NCBI GenBank assembly: GCA_037039685.1
Contig: JAWNGF010000002.1
Location: forward strand, 2,728,001-2,792,000
DNA length: 64,000 nt
From: Ceratobasidium sp. AG-K
Lineage: Eukaryota; Basidiomycota; Agaricomycetes; Cantharellales; Ceratobasidiaceae
Direction of reading: 5' to 3'
Positions 31,072 through 40,665 of the stretch are shown here, piece by piece. Each line of letters opens with the position of its first letter. The first letter of the stretch is position 1. Both the position numbers and the translations under genes were made by a program. A model generated the notes under the pieces. It saw nothing but the letters and a program-made list of their open reading frames with translations, was not told the DNA's origin and searched no databases.

Positions 31072-31486
31072 TGTCATGAGCTGACTAAGCTCAGACATTT
31101 AATTCTGATTTTATATCTTTTTTTCCGAACACTTTCCTTTTTTGGTACAAATGTCCTCTGGCGCTTAAATTGTATCATGTGATGTATTTGTCTTTTCATT
31201 TGATATTGGTGATGCTTCCGGAACTTCCAGAATGTCAAGTCATATCTCTTATCTCGCTTATCATCGGTCGTACTCGGTTTTCCCACACTGATAAATGATG
31301 ACCTGGCACTGATCCCTCATGTATATAAACCCAGAGGTCAAGCCGGTTAACAACAAGGCTTGACCTCCTCTCCACTAGGACTTGCCCAATTACATCCTCT
31401 TACTCATCACCATTCCTTGGGTTCAAAGACTTGTCTGAGTTGAACCCCTTAACCTTATACATACCTAATTGACCCAAGTCGGGACA
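31072..31486 (+). repeat. 5' LTR of A4 with promoter and self-primer
   Basis: TGTCATGAGC...GTCGGGACA. TATATAAA is at 31322-31329. AGGTCAAGCC (31335-31344) and GGCTTGACCT (31357-31366) form a 10-bp inverted repeat. The predicted transcript start is near 31355, 33 nt after the TATA start, giving RNA beginning AAGGCTTGACCT. Confidence 0.93.
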
Positions 31487-31488
31487 TT

Positions 31489-31500
31489 AGGTCAAGCCTT
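31489..31500 (+). promoter_or_regulatory. self-priming type primer-binding site of A4
   Basis: AGGTCAAGCCTT, 2 nt after the 5' LTR, exactly complementary over 12 nt to AAGGCTTGACCT at 31355-31366. No tRNA-type TGG start follows the LTR. Confidence 0.72.
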
Positions 31501-31968
31501 CTAAGCATCGGCCATAAGCCCCTGCTCTTCCTTCAAGTAGATAGAACGTACATGGGAAAACGGGCATAGTACAACAAACGAAGAGCTATACTTGATATAG
31601 ACCAGTAGTTCCACGTCGCTATACGCTGTCAGTGAACCCAATCGTTATCCTCTTTCGGGTCATAGCGGCTTTAGTCAGCTAAATACACCCTTACTCTGTC
31701 ATACACTGTCACTATCACGCCTGCCCAAGGCTGTTGATAACTGATAAGATCAGAAAAGGAGTATAAAAAGCAAAAGCTTAGCGTTTAGCACCCTTCACAT
31801 CCAAATCAACATCTCGAGGAAGCCAGATCCTCTCAAGCAAAAACTGGAAAGTGGTCGGAGCACCACCCAAGTTAACACTCTCATCCATCAAGAACCACAT
31901 CCACTCGTCGTTTCCATTAGTACGCACTAAAAAAGGACTAATTAGTAACTAACTAATTAACCTTAAAA

Positions 31969-32780
31969 GTGTTTCCCGCATTTTTTAGCCTCTGTGAAGC
32001 AGTCTTTAGACTTAAGGACTTCGTACTTGATCTAGACACCAAAATCGACGAATTGAATAGTCGAATTGAAGTACTGGAAGAGGATCAAGCCGAACAAGCA
32101 GAGGATCTAAGGGTTGAACGTACTCGAAACAACGAAAACTACAATCAACTCAAAGCCGATTATCAATCTCTTCATTCAAGGCTCAAGTTCGTCGAAATTA
32201 ACCTCGACAACACAAACAAGCAACAAGCCGATCAAGATTGTGTCCAAAGCATAAATCTAGCTGACACCAATATCGAAGTCGAGCGCTTACAAGAACAAAC
32301 TCGTGTGTTGATCGAAAATTGTGACCAACTTATTAAAATCCAAGAAAAACACACTCGAAAGGTCGAAACCCTCATCAACAACAACAAACGACAGTGGCGC
32401 ACTATCGAAACCCTTAAAGAGAAAATCAAGGGAAAATACTGTCGTCTCGCAGCAGAAGTGCATATTCCTATTAACCAGGATTATCGCCTTCTAAATCACC
32501 TCAATTCTATTGCACCCAATCCTTTTCAGTGGGACCAAGACCTCGACTCACACAGGAACAACACAGGGAACAGCTTAGATTAGAGTCCCTAACACTCTTT
32601 ATTGAAGACGTTCATCGTAACTACATATACGAACAGTACGACAAACCAGGAGTAATCAACGCGTTGTTTCTGGAGGACGAAAATCTCGAACTGATATTTT
32701 TGAGGAGTTTGCGCATCATTAAAGATAGAAGGGTTTGGAGAAGAATTCGTAACATTTTGTACGGCCTTGGATCTCAATAA
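31969..32780 (+). CDS. ORF0 of A4: coiled-coil leader ORF, no ATG, split by a -1 shift
   Basis: Frame 31969-32583 has 204 codons with dense heptads rich in Leu, Glu, Asn and Gln (RLKDFVLDLDTKIDELNSRI, RLQEQTRVLIENCDQL), and then an overlapping -1 frame to 32780 (LFIEDVHRNYIYEQYDKPGV, FLRSLRIIKDRRVWRRI). There is no Met codon in the first frame, so it would need a non-AUG start, an upstream spliced exon or reinitiation. A2 keeps both frames and the same overlap. It ends 24 nt before the gag ATG in the same frame as the second part. I do not recognise a family. It could be an N-terminal extension of Gag or a conserved non-coding leader. Confidence 0.4.
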
Positions 32781-32804
32781 ATCTACCTTTTTCCCCACTC
32801 CAAT

Positions 32805-34157
32805 ATGTTGAGAGCTCCATCACCTGGTCAAGGGGGATTTACCCAAATTTCAGCAACATCTGGACCTGATGTAGTTGCACAGGCAATCAATGCCTTAATA
32901 GACAAAGTGCGAAAAATTAACGGTCACATTAATGCCTTAAATGGCATCACCTCTACCCTAGAATTGGGAATCGACAATAACATTGCAGATATTCATGCAA
33001 TTCAAAATCAAACTGCACAAATCGCACCCCTTCACCAATTAATGAATGCGGTATCTCAATCACTTGCAAACATGGGTGCAACACCCTCTACCACCGCGTC
33101 AACAACCACCCCAGGATACAAACTCAAGATGCATCCCCCAGAGGAATCCTCTGGAGATGTAGATAAATTCGATGAGTTTAAGTCGCAATGTACTCTGTAC
33201 ATAAACCACACATCCCCACAGGCAACCACAGAACAAAAAATTACTTATATCATGGGTTATTGCAAGGGGCCTGCCTATGTATGGATGCAACCTGGAATTG
33301 ATGTGGACATGGCAAGGAGGGGAGCAACAACTTGGCTACACAACATGGATGAATTCTGGAACGAAATGCAAGCTAGGTTTGGCAATGTTCACAAAATCGA
33401 CTGATATAGACAATTATACAAGAAGTTGATCCAGAAGAACTCTGTCCAAGATTATCTACGAGACTTTGTCACTTATTCATCGGTACTCGGGTACACCGAT
33501 CAAGTACTTCGTGATGATTTCTATGACGGCCTTAAGGATGAAATCAAGATGGCCATGGTGTCACAGAACTTTAAACCCCACAAAGCAACAAGGACATTCA
33601 ACCAAGTTCGCAAAAGAGCCTTGGAAATTGACTCCACAATGAACGCCATTAATGCACCGAAGAAGTCGCAAAGCCCACAAACCAGTATCTCGAAACAACC
33701 CACTTCTAAGACAACCCCAAGTACTGCAAACACCTCACTGGGTCAAAGATTCAATGTAAACAATCGAGTCTTTATGTCAAAACCTACAGGGGGGGTGCAA
33801 TACGGCAAAATCTCTAGCATTAACCAAAACGCCAAGGGCCGTCCAGTTCCACAGATCTCCTGGGATGATGGGACAAAAGGAAATGTCCCTTTTGGAGCAA
33901 TTCAAAGAGACACCCAAACCAGTAACCTCAACGCTCCTACCATCCAAACACCCAAACCGTCCACTCCTGCCAAAGACCCTAATGCAATGGATCTTGATGG
34001 AAAAGGAAAAGGACCAATGATTTGCTTCACCTGCGGCGGCAAGGGACACTCAGCAAGAGTCTGTCCTTCCAAGAACACAGCTTCAGGGTTTGAAGCCCAG
34101 ATTGAAGAAATCTCTTCAGACATCGAATCGGGAAAAGACGTCACCGAGGCTTATTAA
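32805..34157 (+). pseudogene. gag of A4, one in-frame stop
   Basis: ATG 32805 (MLRAPSPGQGGFTQIS), about 450 codons. A helical N-terminal part with heptads is followed by a Gag domain (TYIMGYCKGPAYVWMQ, EFWNEMQARFGNVHKI), then TGA at 33402-33404 where A2 has CAA. It continues with QNSVQ-like sequence, FNQVRKRALEIDSTMNAI, a GKISSI/ISWDDGTKG block, and the knuckle CFTCGGKGHSARVC, ending at TAA 34155-34157. Gag assembles particles and binds RNA. One point mutation separates this copy from an open gag. Confidence 0.88.
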
Positions 34158-34176
34158 GGAGCCAAGTACTCGGTGA
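34130..34176 (+). promoter_or_regulatory. putative -1 frameshift signal, gag to pol of A4
   Basis: Heptamer GGGAAAA (34130-34136) is read as G GGA AAA in gag. A 4-nt spacer separates it from a stem TCACCGAG (34141-34148) / CTCGGTGA (34169-34176). The pol frame is open from 34106, so gag and pol overlap by about 50 nt. Confidence 0.58.
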
Positions 34177-34192
34177 TATACTAGCTAGTAAT

Positions 34193-37100
34193 ATGGATAA
34201 ACTAGAAATCATGTCAATATCAAATGAAAACCAATTACACCTTGATTTCACCGCTCATCCACTAGCTATGGCTCCTGGTTCTAAATCAGTTAACAGATCA
34301 AAAAGATTCTCTGGACAAGCACTACTTGACTGCGGCGCAACCTCCTGTTTCATCAACCCTTCCCTAGCAAAAGAAGCAAACCTTCCCCTTTTCCAACACA
34401 AAAAGCCCAAGACTCTGCGAGTTATAGACGGACAAGAAGTCTCGTCTGGGAAAGTCACTCATTATACCAAATTTAAACTTGTCATGGGAACACATTCCAG
34501 CAAAATAGAATGTCATGTCACAAACATTGGAAGACACCCTATCGTACTTGGGATGTCATGGCTCAAGAAACATAACCCACAAATTAATTGGAAAAATAGG
34601 ACAATTGCATATACAAGCGAATTCTGCTCAAAGAACTGCCTAGAAGTCCCATCTACGCTCCAAATCGCAGCAGAAACTACATTACCAGAGGAATACAGAG
34701 AGTTCGCAGATGTGTTCGACGAGTCCAGATTGGAAGAACTCCCACCTCACAGGCCAACGGACATTACACTCGACCTCCTACCAGAAGCTAAACTAAAGCA
34801 TGGCCCTATTTACAAAACCTTGCCAGCTGAAGACAAAGAAATGAAGAAAGTACTAGAAACCCTTATCCGAAGGGGACACATTCAGATTTCTAAGTCTCCT
34901 TTGGCTTCCCCGGTTCTGTTTGTCAATAAACCACATCCAGAAGATCCAAACAACCCAGAATTACGTCTTTGCGTTGACTACAGATATGTGAACTCGCTGT
35001 GCAAATTCAACGCAAGTGGAATACCTCTATTAGACCAATGGTTGAGAGCCCTGGAGGGATTTGTCATTGGCACCACTCTAGACTTGGCACAAGGATTCCA
35101 TCAAACCCGAATAGCAGCAGGCCATGAATGGAAAACAGCATTCAAAACTCAATACGGCATGTACGAATGGAAAGTCATGCCCTTCGGTCTCAAAAACGCC
35201 CCATCAAGCTTCCAGTCCCTAATGAACTCTATATTCAGGGACATTATGGGGGTTTTTGTACTTGTATACATTGATGATATCTTTGTTTTTTCCAAATGAG
35301 TCGAAGATCATCCAGGACACATGAAAGAGGTGCTAAGAAGATTAAGGGAACACAAGCTGATTGCAAAATTGAGGAAATGCAAGTTTCACCAAACCAAACT
35401 GGACTGGGTAGGATTGGTCATTTCCAATAAAGGAATCGAAACGGATCAGGAAAAAGTCACGGCGGCTATGAATTGGAATGCTCCCAAAAATGTCAAACAA
35501 GTTCAAGAGTTCCTAGGATTTGTCAATTTCTATCGAAGATTCATTCAAGACTTTGCTGGCAAAGCCAGACCTCTGTACAACCTACTCAAGAAAGATCAAA
35601 AGTGGCAGTGGACAAGCAAAGAACAAGAGGCCATGAATGCACTAAAGGAAGCTCTTAAAGTGGCACCTGTAATGATGCAGCCCAACCAGAATAAAGAATT
35701 TTTCCTCGAGACAGATGCGTCGGGATTTGCCACAGGAGCAGTTTTATCTCAGAAGGATGAAGAAGGGAAACTACACCCTGTAGCTTTTCTTTCTAAATCA
35801 CTAAATCCGGCTGAGCAAAACTATGACATTTTTGACAAAGAACTATTGGCAATCATTAGAGCCTTCAAAGAATGGCGGCACTTACTCCAAGGCACAGAAA
35901 AAGCCATTCAAGTGATAACTGATCACAAAAATTTGGAATACTTCTCATTGTCCAAACAATTGAACCAACGCCAAATCCGCTGGATGAATTTCTTGGTGGA
36001 CTTCAACTTCCAAATCCTATACAGGCCAGGAAGCCAAAACAAAAAAGCAGACATTCTCTCAAGGCAATATGACCTAGAACCTTTGGGGGGGGTAGAGAAC
36101 CAAGTTCTCCTCAAACCAGACATTTTTATTTTGGCTATTACCCCTGACCAGGAGATTAACAATCTAATCAGAGAAGCAATCCTTGAAGATCCCAGATTAG
36201 AGGAAGCCCACAATAAGCTGAGAAACGGAGAAAAAGTCAAAGATTGGGAATACAGAGAAGGACTCCTAATGTTCAAAGGAAAGATCTTTGTCCCCAAGGA
36301 TGAAACCATCAGAAACCTGATATTGGAATCGCGCCATGACAATATTACAGCTGGGCATCCTGGACAAGCAAGAACATTGGAATTGGTTTCCAGAACTTAC
36401 TACTGGCCAACCATGAAGAAATTTGTTAACTCTTATGTGTCACACTGCGAAACATGCATTCGAGTTAAACCATCAAACCAACTCCCCACAGGATTACTGC
36501 GTCCTTTACATATTCCTGAGAGACCTTGGGAAGAGATCTCCTATGACATGATTGTAGGGCTCCCAGAATCAGAAGGATATGACGCAATCTTAACAGTAGT
36601 AGATTGGTTCTCCAAGATGGCACACTATCTTCCTTGCAAATCAACAGCCACAGCAGTAGACATAGCCAATATTTTTGTTGCAAACATTTGGAAACTTCAC
36701 GGCACTCCAAAGGCAACAGTCTCGGATAGAGGATCCACTTTCAACTCAAAGTTCATTAAACATCTGAGCAAACGGTTAGACGTAAAACCTACCTTCAGCA
36801 CAGCGTACCATCCAAGGACAGATGGACAGTCAGAACGGGCAAACCAAGTTGTTGAAATCTTTATCAGGGCTTTCGTTAACCATAGGCAAAACGACTGGGT
36901 GGCCTTGCTCCCTATGGCAGAATTTGCATACAACAATGGAATCCAAGCATCCACTGGCAAAACCCCCTTCCAAATCTGCCAAGGTTTCAACCCTAGAATG
37001 AACATCGGGGAAGAATCAGACTATACTGTCCCTGAAGCTGATGCGCATGCGGAATTCCTGTTGAAAGGATACGACGAAGTCAAAGCCGCCCTCATCCTAG

Positions 37101-37591
37101 CAAATCAGTCCTACAAACATTACTTTGATAAAGGAGCTAAAGAACCAGAGGAGATAAACCCTGGAGATAAAGTCTGGCTTAATCATCAAAACATATCCAC
37201 AGACAGACCTTCAGTAAAACTCTCTCACAAAGTCTTAGGCCCTTACAAGGTACTGGAAAAAGTAGGGACTCACGCCTTTAGACTGGAGTTACCAAAATCG
37301 ATGAAAGTTCATCCTGTCTTCCATGTCATGCTGCTCAAGAAATTCCACTCTGATCCCCACAGCCGCGAACCCGCTCAACCACCCCCTATTGTCACACAAG
37401 ATGGAGAAGAAGAATGGGAGGTTGAAGAAATCCTTAATTCCAAGAAAATCCGCCGCCAGCTCCAGTATTACGTTAAGTGGAAAGGGTACTCTCATGCAGA
37501 CAACTCCTGGCAGTCAAAGGAAGATCTCAAAAACGCTCCTGAACTAGTTGATAAATTTCACAAACTCCATCCCACTGCGCCAGGCCCTTAG
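34193..37591 (+). pseudogene. pol of A4, single TGA in RT
   Basis: 1133 codons. The protease has D46-C47-G48 (LLDCGATSCFIN), an unusual D-C-G at the catalytic site shared by A1 and A2. RT has PFGLKNAP and YIDD at 359-362. TGA at 35297-35299 (codon 369) replaces the CGA present in A1. RNase H starts at ETDASGFATG. The integrase zinc domain has H715, H721, C752 and C755; the catalytic residues are D785, D845 and E881. A chromodomain (YYVKWKGYSHADNSWQS) ends the protein at TAG 37589-37591. Apart from the one stop all hallmarks are present. Confidence 0.93.
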
Positions 37592-37598
37592 GAGGGGG
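37591..37598 (+). other. polypurine tract of A4
   Basis: GGAGGGGG directly after the pol stop and 3 nt before the 3' LTR; the same tract precedes the other family A 3' LTRs. Confidence 0.8.
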
Positions 37599-37601
37599 TA
37601 A

Positions 37602-38016
37602 TGTCATGAGCTGACTAAGCTCAGACATTTAATTCTGATTTTATATCTTTTTTTCCGAACACTTTCCTTTTTTGGTACAAATGTCCTCTGGCGCTTAAAT
37701 TGTATCATGTGATGTATTTGTCTTTTCATTTGATATTGGTGATGCTTCCGGAACTTCCAGAATGTCGAGTCATATCTCTTATCTTGCTTATCATCGGTTG
37801 TACTTGGTTTTCCCACACTGATAAATGATGATGTGGCACTGATCCCTCATGTATATAAACCCAGAGGTCAAGCCGGTTAACGACAAGGCTTGACCTCCTC
37901 TCCACTAGGACTTGCCCAATTACATCCTCTTACTCATCACCATTCCTTGGGTTCAAAGACTTGTCTGAGTCGAACCCCTTAACCTTATACATACCTAATT
38001 GACCCAAGTCGGGACA
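37602..38016 (+). repeat. 3' LTR of A4
   Basis: 415 bp, same ends and motifs as the 5' LTR. The hAT transposase frame resumes at 38017. Confidence 0.93.
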
Positions 38017-39707
38017 CTCTACCTTTGACAGTCGCTTCTTGGCGGGAACCTTGCCAGATTTCTGAAACGCGAGGCTAGGGGTGTTTGTGAGTGAAAAGGA
38101 GATATTGCCATCAGCGAGCGTTACCTACATTCCTGCTTTGAGACGCGTTGCCTCCTTGATCATCATCGCTGTTGAATTCCAGTGTGGAGAGACATTGCGT
38201 GGGATGTTGTGTGGCGTTGAGAGACCCAGCCCGGCGCATTTGTCCTGGAACGCATCCCTAAAACGGGGGGAGAACCGTAGTTTGCGGGCAAGCCATGCAA
38301 TCTGCAAATTGTGTCAGCAGTGTGGCAACGAAAATCAGAGACTGAGACTCACCTTGTAAAGCGCTTTTAGTGCGCCCTTAAGTTCCTTCTCGTCACGGGA
38401 ACCCGCGGTCATGTTGGGCACATAGACGTCCGCAAGGTCCTCGTTGTCGTTGCTCTCGTCGCTGTTGTCACCCTCGTCAAGCGTACGTGAAGGGGCTGTA
38501 CCATTGCCTTTGCCCGTCTCGTCCTATTCAACATGTAAACGCATTAGCTACAAATAAACTAGGCGTGTTGAACTTACCTCGGCGGTGAAGTCAAAGTCGG
38601 GATTGTCAGCAGCCCCGGCTTTGTTGTTGTTGTCGTCTTCTTTGTCCGATCCAGAGAGGGTGTCGCCCTGTGCGTCCGCTTCCTTATCAGCTGTGGCCTC
38701 AGCTTCGGCACGCTTGCACACAAAGGGTGCCGCAATTGCCTAACGTTGGATAACGCGTGGGTCAGTGGAAGAAAACAGCCAGTAGACAAGGGAAAGGCGA
38801 CGAGTACGGTGGGGAAGAGCATCTGGTGGCCGTTTGTCAAACGCCCAGACATCGCTGAAACACATACCTTGGAGGTCAAATTGAGTATATGGGGGACGCA
38901 ATGTACACGCGCCACTGGGCCGGTAAGTCGCTTCATTTTGAATTTCTTGAAGCGATTCATCATATCGCCATTATTTGAGGCGTTGTCACATACAACGCCC
39001 CACACCTGGCACTTGCTTTCAGCCGTCTGCACAACGTCTTTGGGTTTGAACTCACCCAATTGTGTATGTCGAAATGGTGTAACACCTGATAAACGGTGTT
39101 TGCTAGGGCAACTCCAGTATGCTTACCAGCAAAGCTACGGAATGAATGTCAATCGGCAAACAGCAATAAAATTTGCCAATACACATACTTAAGACACTCA
39201 AGGACAAAGCGTTCCATTTGGAGCAAGTTGTCCTTGACGACAGGATAAAAAACCACAATGCCCAAGTAATCATGCCTGTTGGCAGCCTGGCACAGGTTGA
39301 GCGCAATGTGTAAAGCACCCACAACATCCTAGGATATGCCGGACAAACGTAAGCGAAGCTGTGTTTGACGTGAGTTAACGACATACGGAAAGCATTGTCT
39401 TGATCGCCCTTTGAGTCATCCGGTAAAGTGTGATTATGTCTCTCACAAGGGTCTTGCCATGCGGGAGCATCTTAACCACCTTGCAGGACATAAGCTTATG
39501 GAGCTAAGAGGCCGGTCAGTAATGCATAACTTTAAGGTGGTTGACTCACATATCAATTGTCGATTGTCCCCAATGATCGGCCGTCCTCGCAAACCCAAAG
39601 AGCAGTGTATTTGCGGACCTCGTAGTTGGTGGGCGGTGCGCTGCTGCCAGTGATTCCATACTCGGTCAGGAGGCCCTGATGCTTGCGGAGCTTGCATCGC
39701 GCTTGGT

Positions 39708-39954
39708 CATCAGCAAAAACCCGCCAGGATTTGGAGTGCTTTGAAGTGATATGGGAAACCAACTATGCTTTGAGTGATTTGGACCGCTTTGGAGCACTCC
39801 AAATTCAGGGGCTCCTATTTCCGCTACTCCAAAGACCCTGAAATCCGAATTGGCGGAATTGAAATGGCTTGAAAGCGCTCCAAACCACTGTAAGCATAGT
39901 CCTTTCCTGAAATCACTCTAAATCACTCCATATCCCAGCGGGTTTTTGCTGATG
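39708..39954. repeat. MITE-like inverted repeat inside the hAT transposase
   Basis: 247 bp whose ends are perfect 17-bp inverted repeats (CATCAGCAAAAACCCGC at 39708-39724, complement at 39938-39954), extending with mismatches to about 45 bp. The interior repeats short words such as TTTGGAG and CACTCC. It has no ORF. It lies where the transposase reads SLLKHH on one side and CKLRKHQ on the other. The target duplication is unclear. Confidence 0.7.
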
Positions 39955-40665
39955 GTGTTTGAGCAGGGACAAAGTGCCGGAGTCACCAATTGGTCTTGTG
40001 ACCCGCTTGCGGCAACTAAGTACACGATTAATATAGAAGGATGCTTGTGTTACGATAGGGACTGACCTTTTGCATACAAACGCATGCGCCGTATATTTCT
40101 CGCCTTTGACCTTTGGCTTGACGAGCTTTGGCAATTCGAACATGGCATACGCGCTGGAAGTGCTTTTCTTGATTCGCTCGATTGATGCGGCTTGAATGCA
40201 GGTCAGTACACACGCGGTTTGTGGCCAAAATAGCTTACCTAGCTCCTCTTTTGCTGGAGCAGCCTTTCGTTGCTCAATGGTCGAAAGTCGTGCTGCAGCA
40301 TTCTTAGCTGCCTGGGCCTCCAACGTGAGTGGGGGATTGGTCTTCGACTGCTTCGATGCGCCCTGAGTTCCTGCCGTGTCTTTGGCGTTGGCGCTGGCGC
40401 TGGCATTTGTCTTCTTTCGTTTGGCTATAAGTGGCGGGGTCAGCGGGTGTCGCACAGTAGGTGTGTTGTGGCCACTTACTCGATTGTGTGGACGGGCTCT
40501 TGGATTGTGCGCGCTTCATGTGCCCACCATTCGATTTGACTTCGGGGAAGCTTGGTAAGCAAGTTCGTTGTCTGGCATAGACAAACACTTACCGTTAGAA
40601 TTGCGGCCACGATCGGTCCGTTGCTCCTTGTCGGAGTTGGGAACATATGTCGACGTGCGAGCCAT

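Larger units (their letters stand above)
31072..38016 (+). mobile_element. Ty3/gypsy A4 (family A), full length, nested in the hAT transposase
   Basis: 6945 bp with 415-bp LTRs (31072-31486, 37602-38016) that differ at about eight sites by eye, mostly C/T or G/A. Flanks are ctctt (31067-31071) and ctcta (38017-38021), a near-perfect 5-bp duplication. Order: LTR, primer site, 1.3-kb leader with ORF0, gag, pol, polypurine tract, LTR. Only two stops break gag and pol, so it is the best reference copy of family A here. Confidence 0.95.
29804..40665 (-). pseudogene. hAT transposase gene, multi-exon, interrupted by A4 and a MITE
   Basis: Exon 1 is 40593-40665 (MARTSTYVPNSDKEQR), then 40480-40550 and 40239-40434, each with GTAAG-type donors. 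Next come a region that resembles a BED-type N-terminus (about 39.9-40.2 kb), the catalytic-fold segment VCDNASNNGDMMNRF with HCVPHILNLTSKV (about 38.9-39.0 kb), and PHWNSTAMMIKEA (about 38.2 kb). After the A4 insertion it continues with ARQAANCAWLKLNKYY (about 30.8 kb), NPLAWWYAQRL (about 30.3 kb) and the dimerisation block SVEVERAFLFVSNLVSKRR (about 30.15 kb). It ends with an acidic tail at 29804. The A4 insertion lies inside coding sequence (duplication ctctt/ctcta), and the MITE also hits coding sequence. Transposase would cut the terminal repeats; here it is disrupted. Internal exon borders were not all resolved. Confidence 0.78.

Noticed and set aside
38081..38359. 92-codon plus-strand ORF beside A4
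   Set aside because: Opposite strand of the hAT transposase segment containing PHWNST; shadow.
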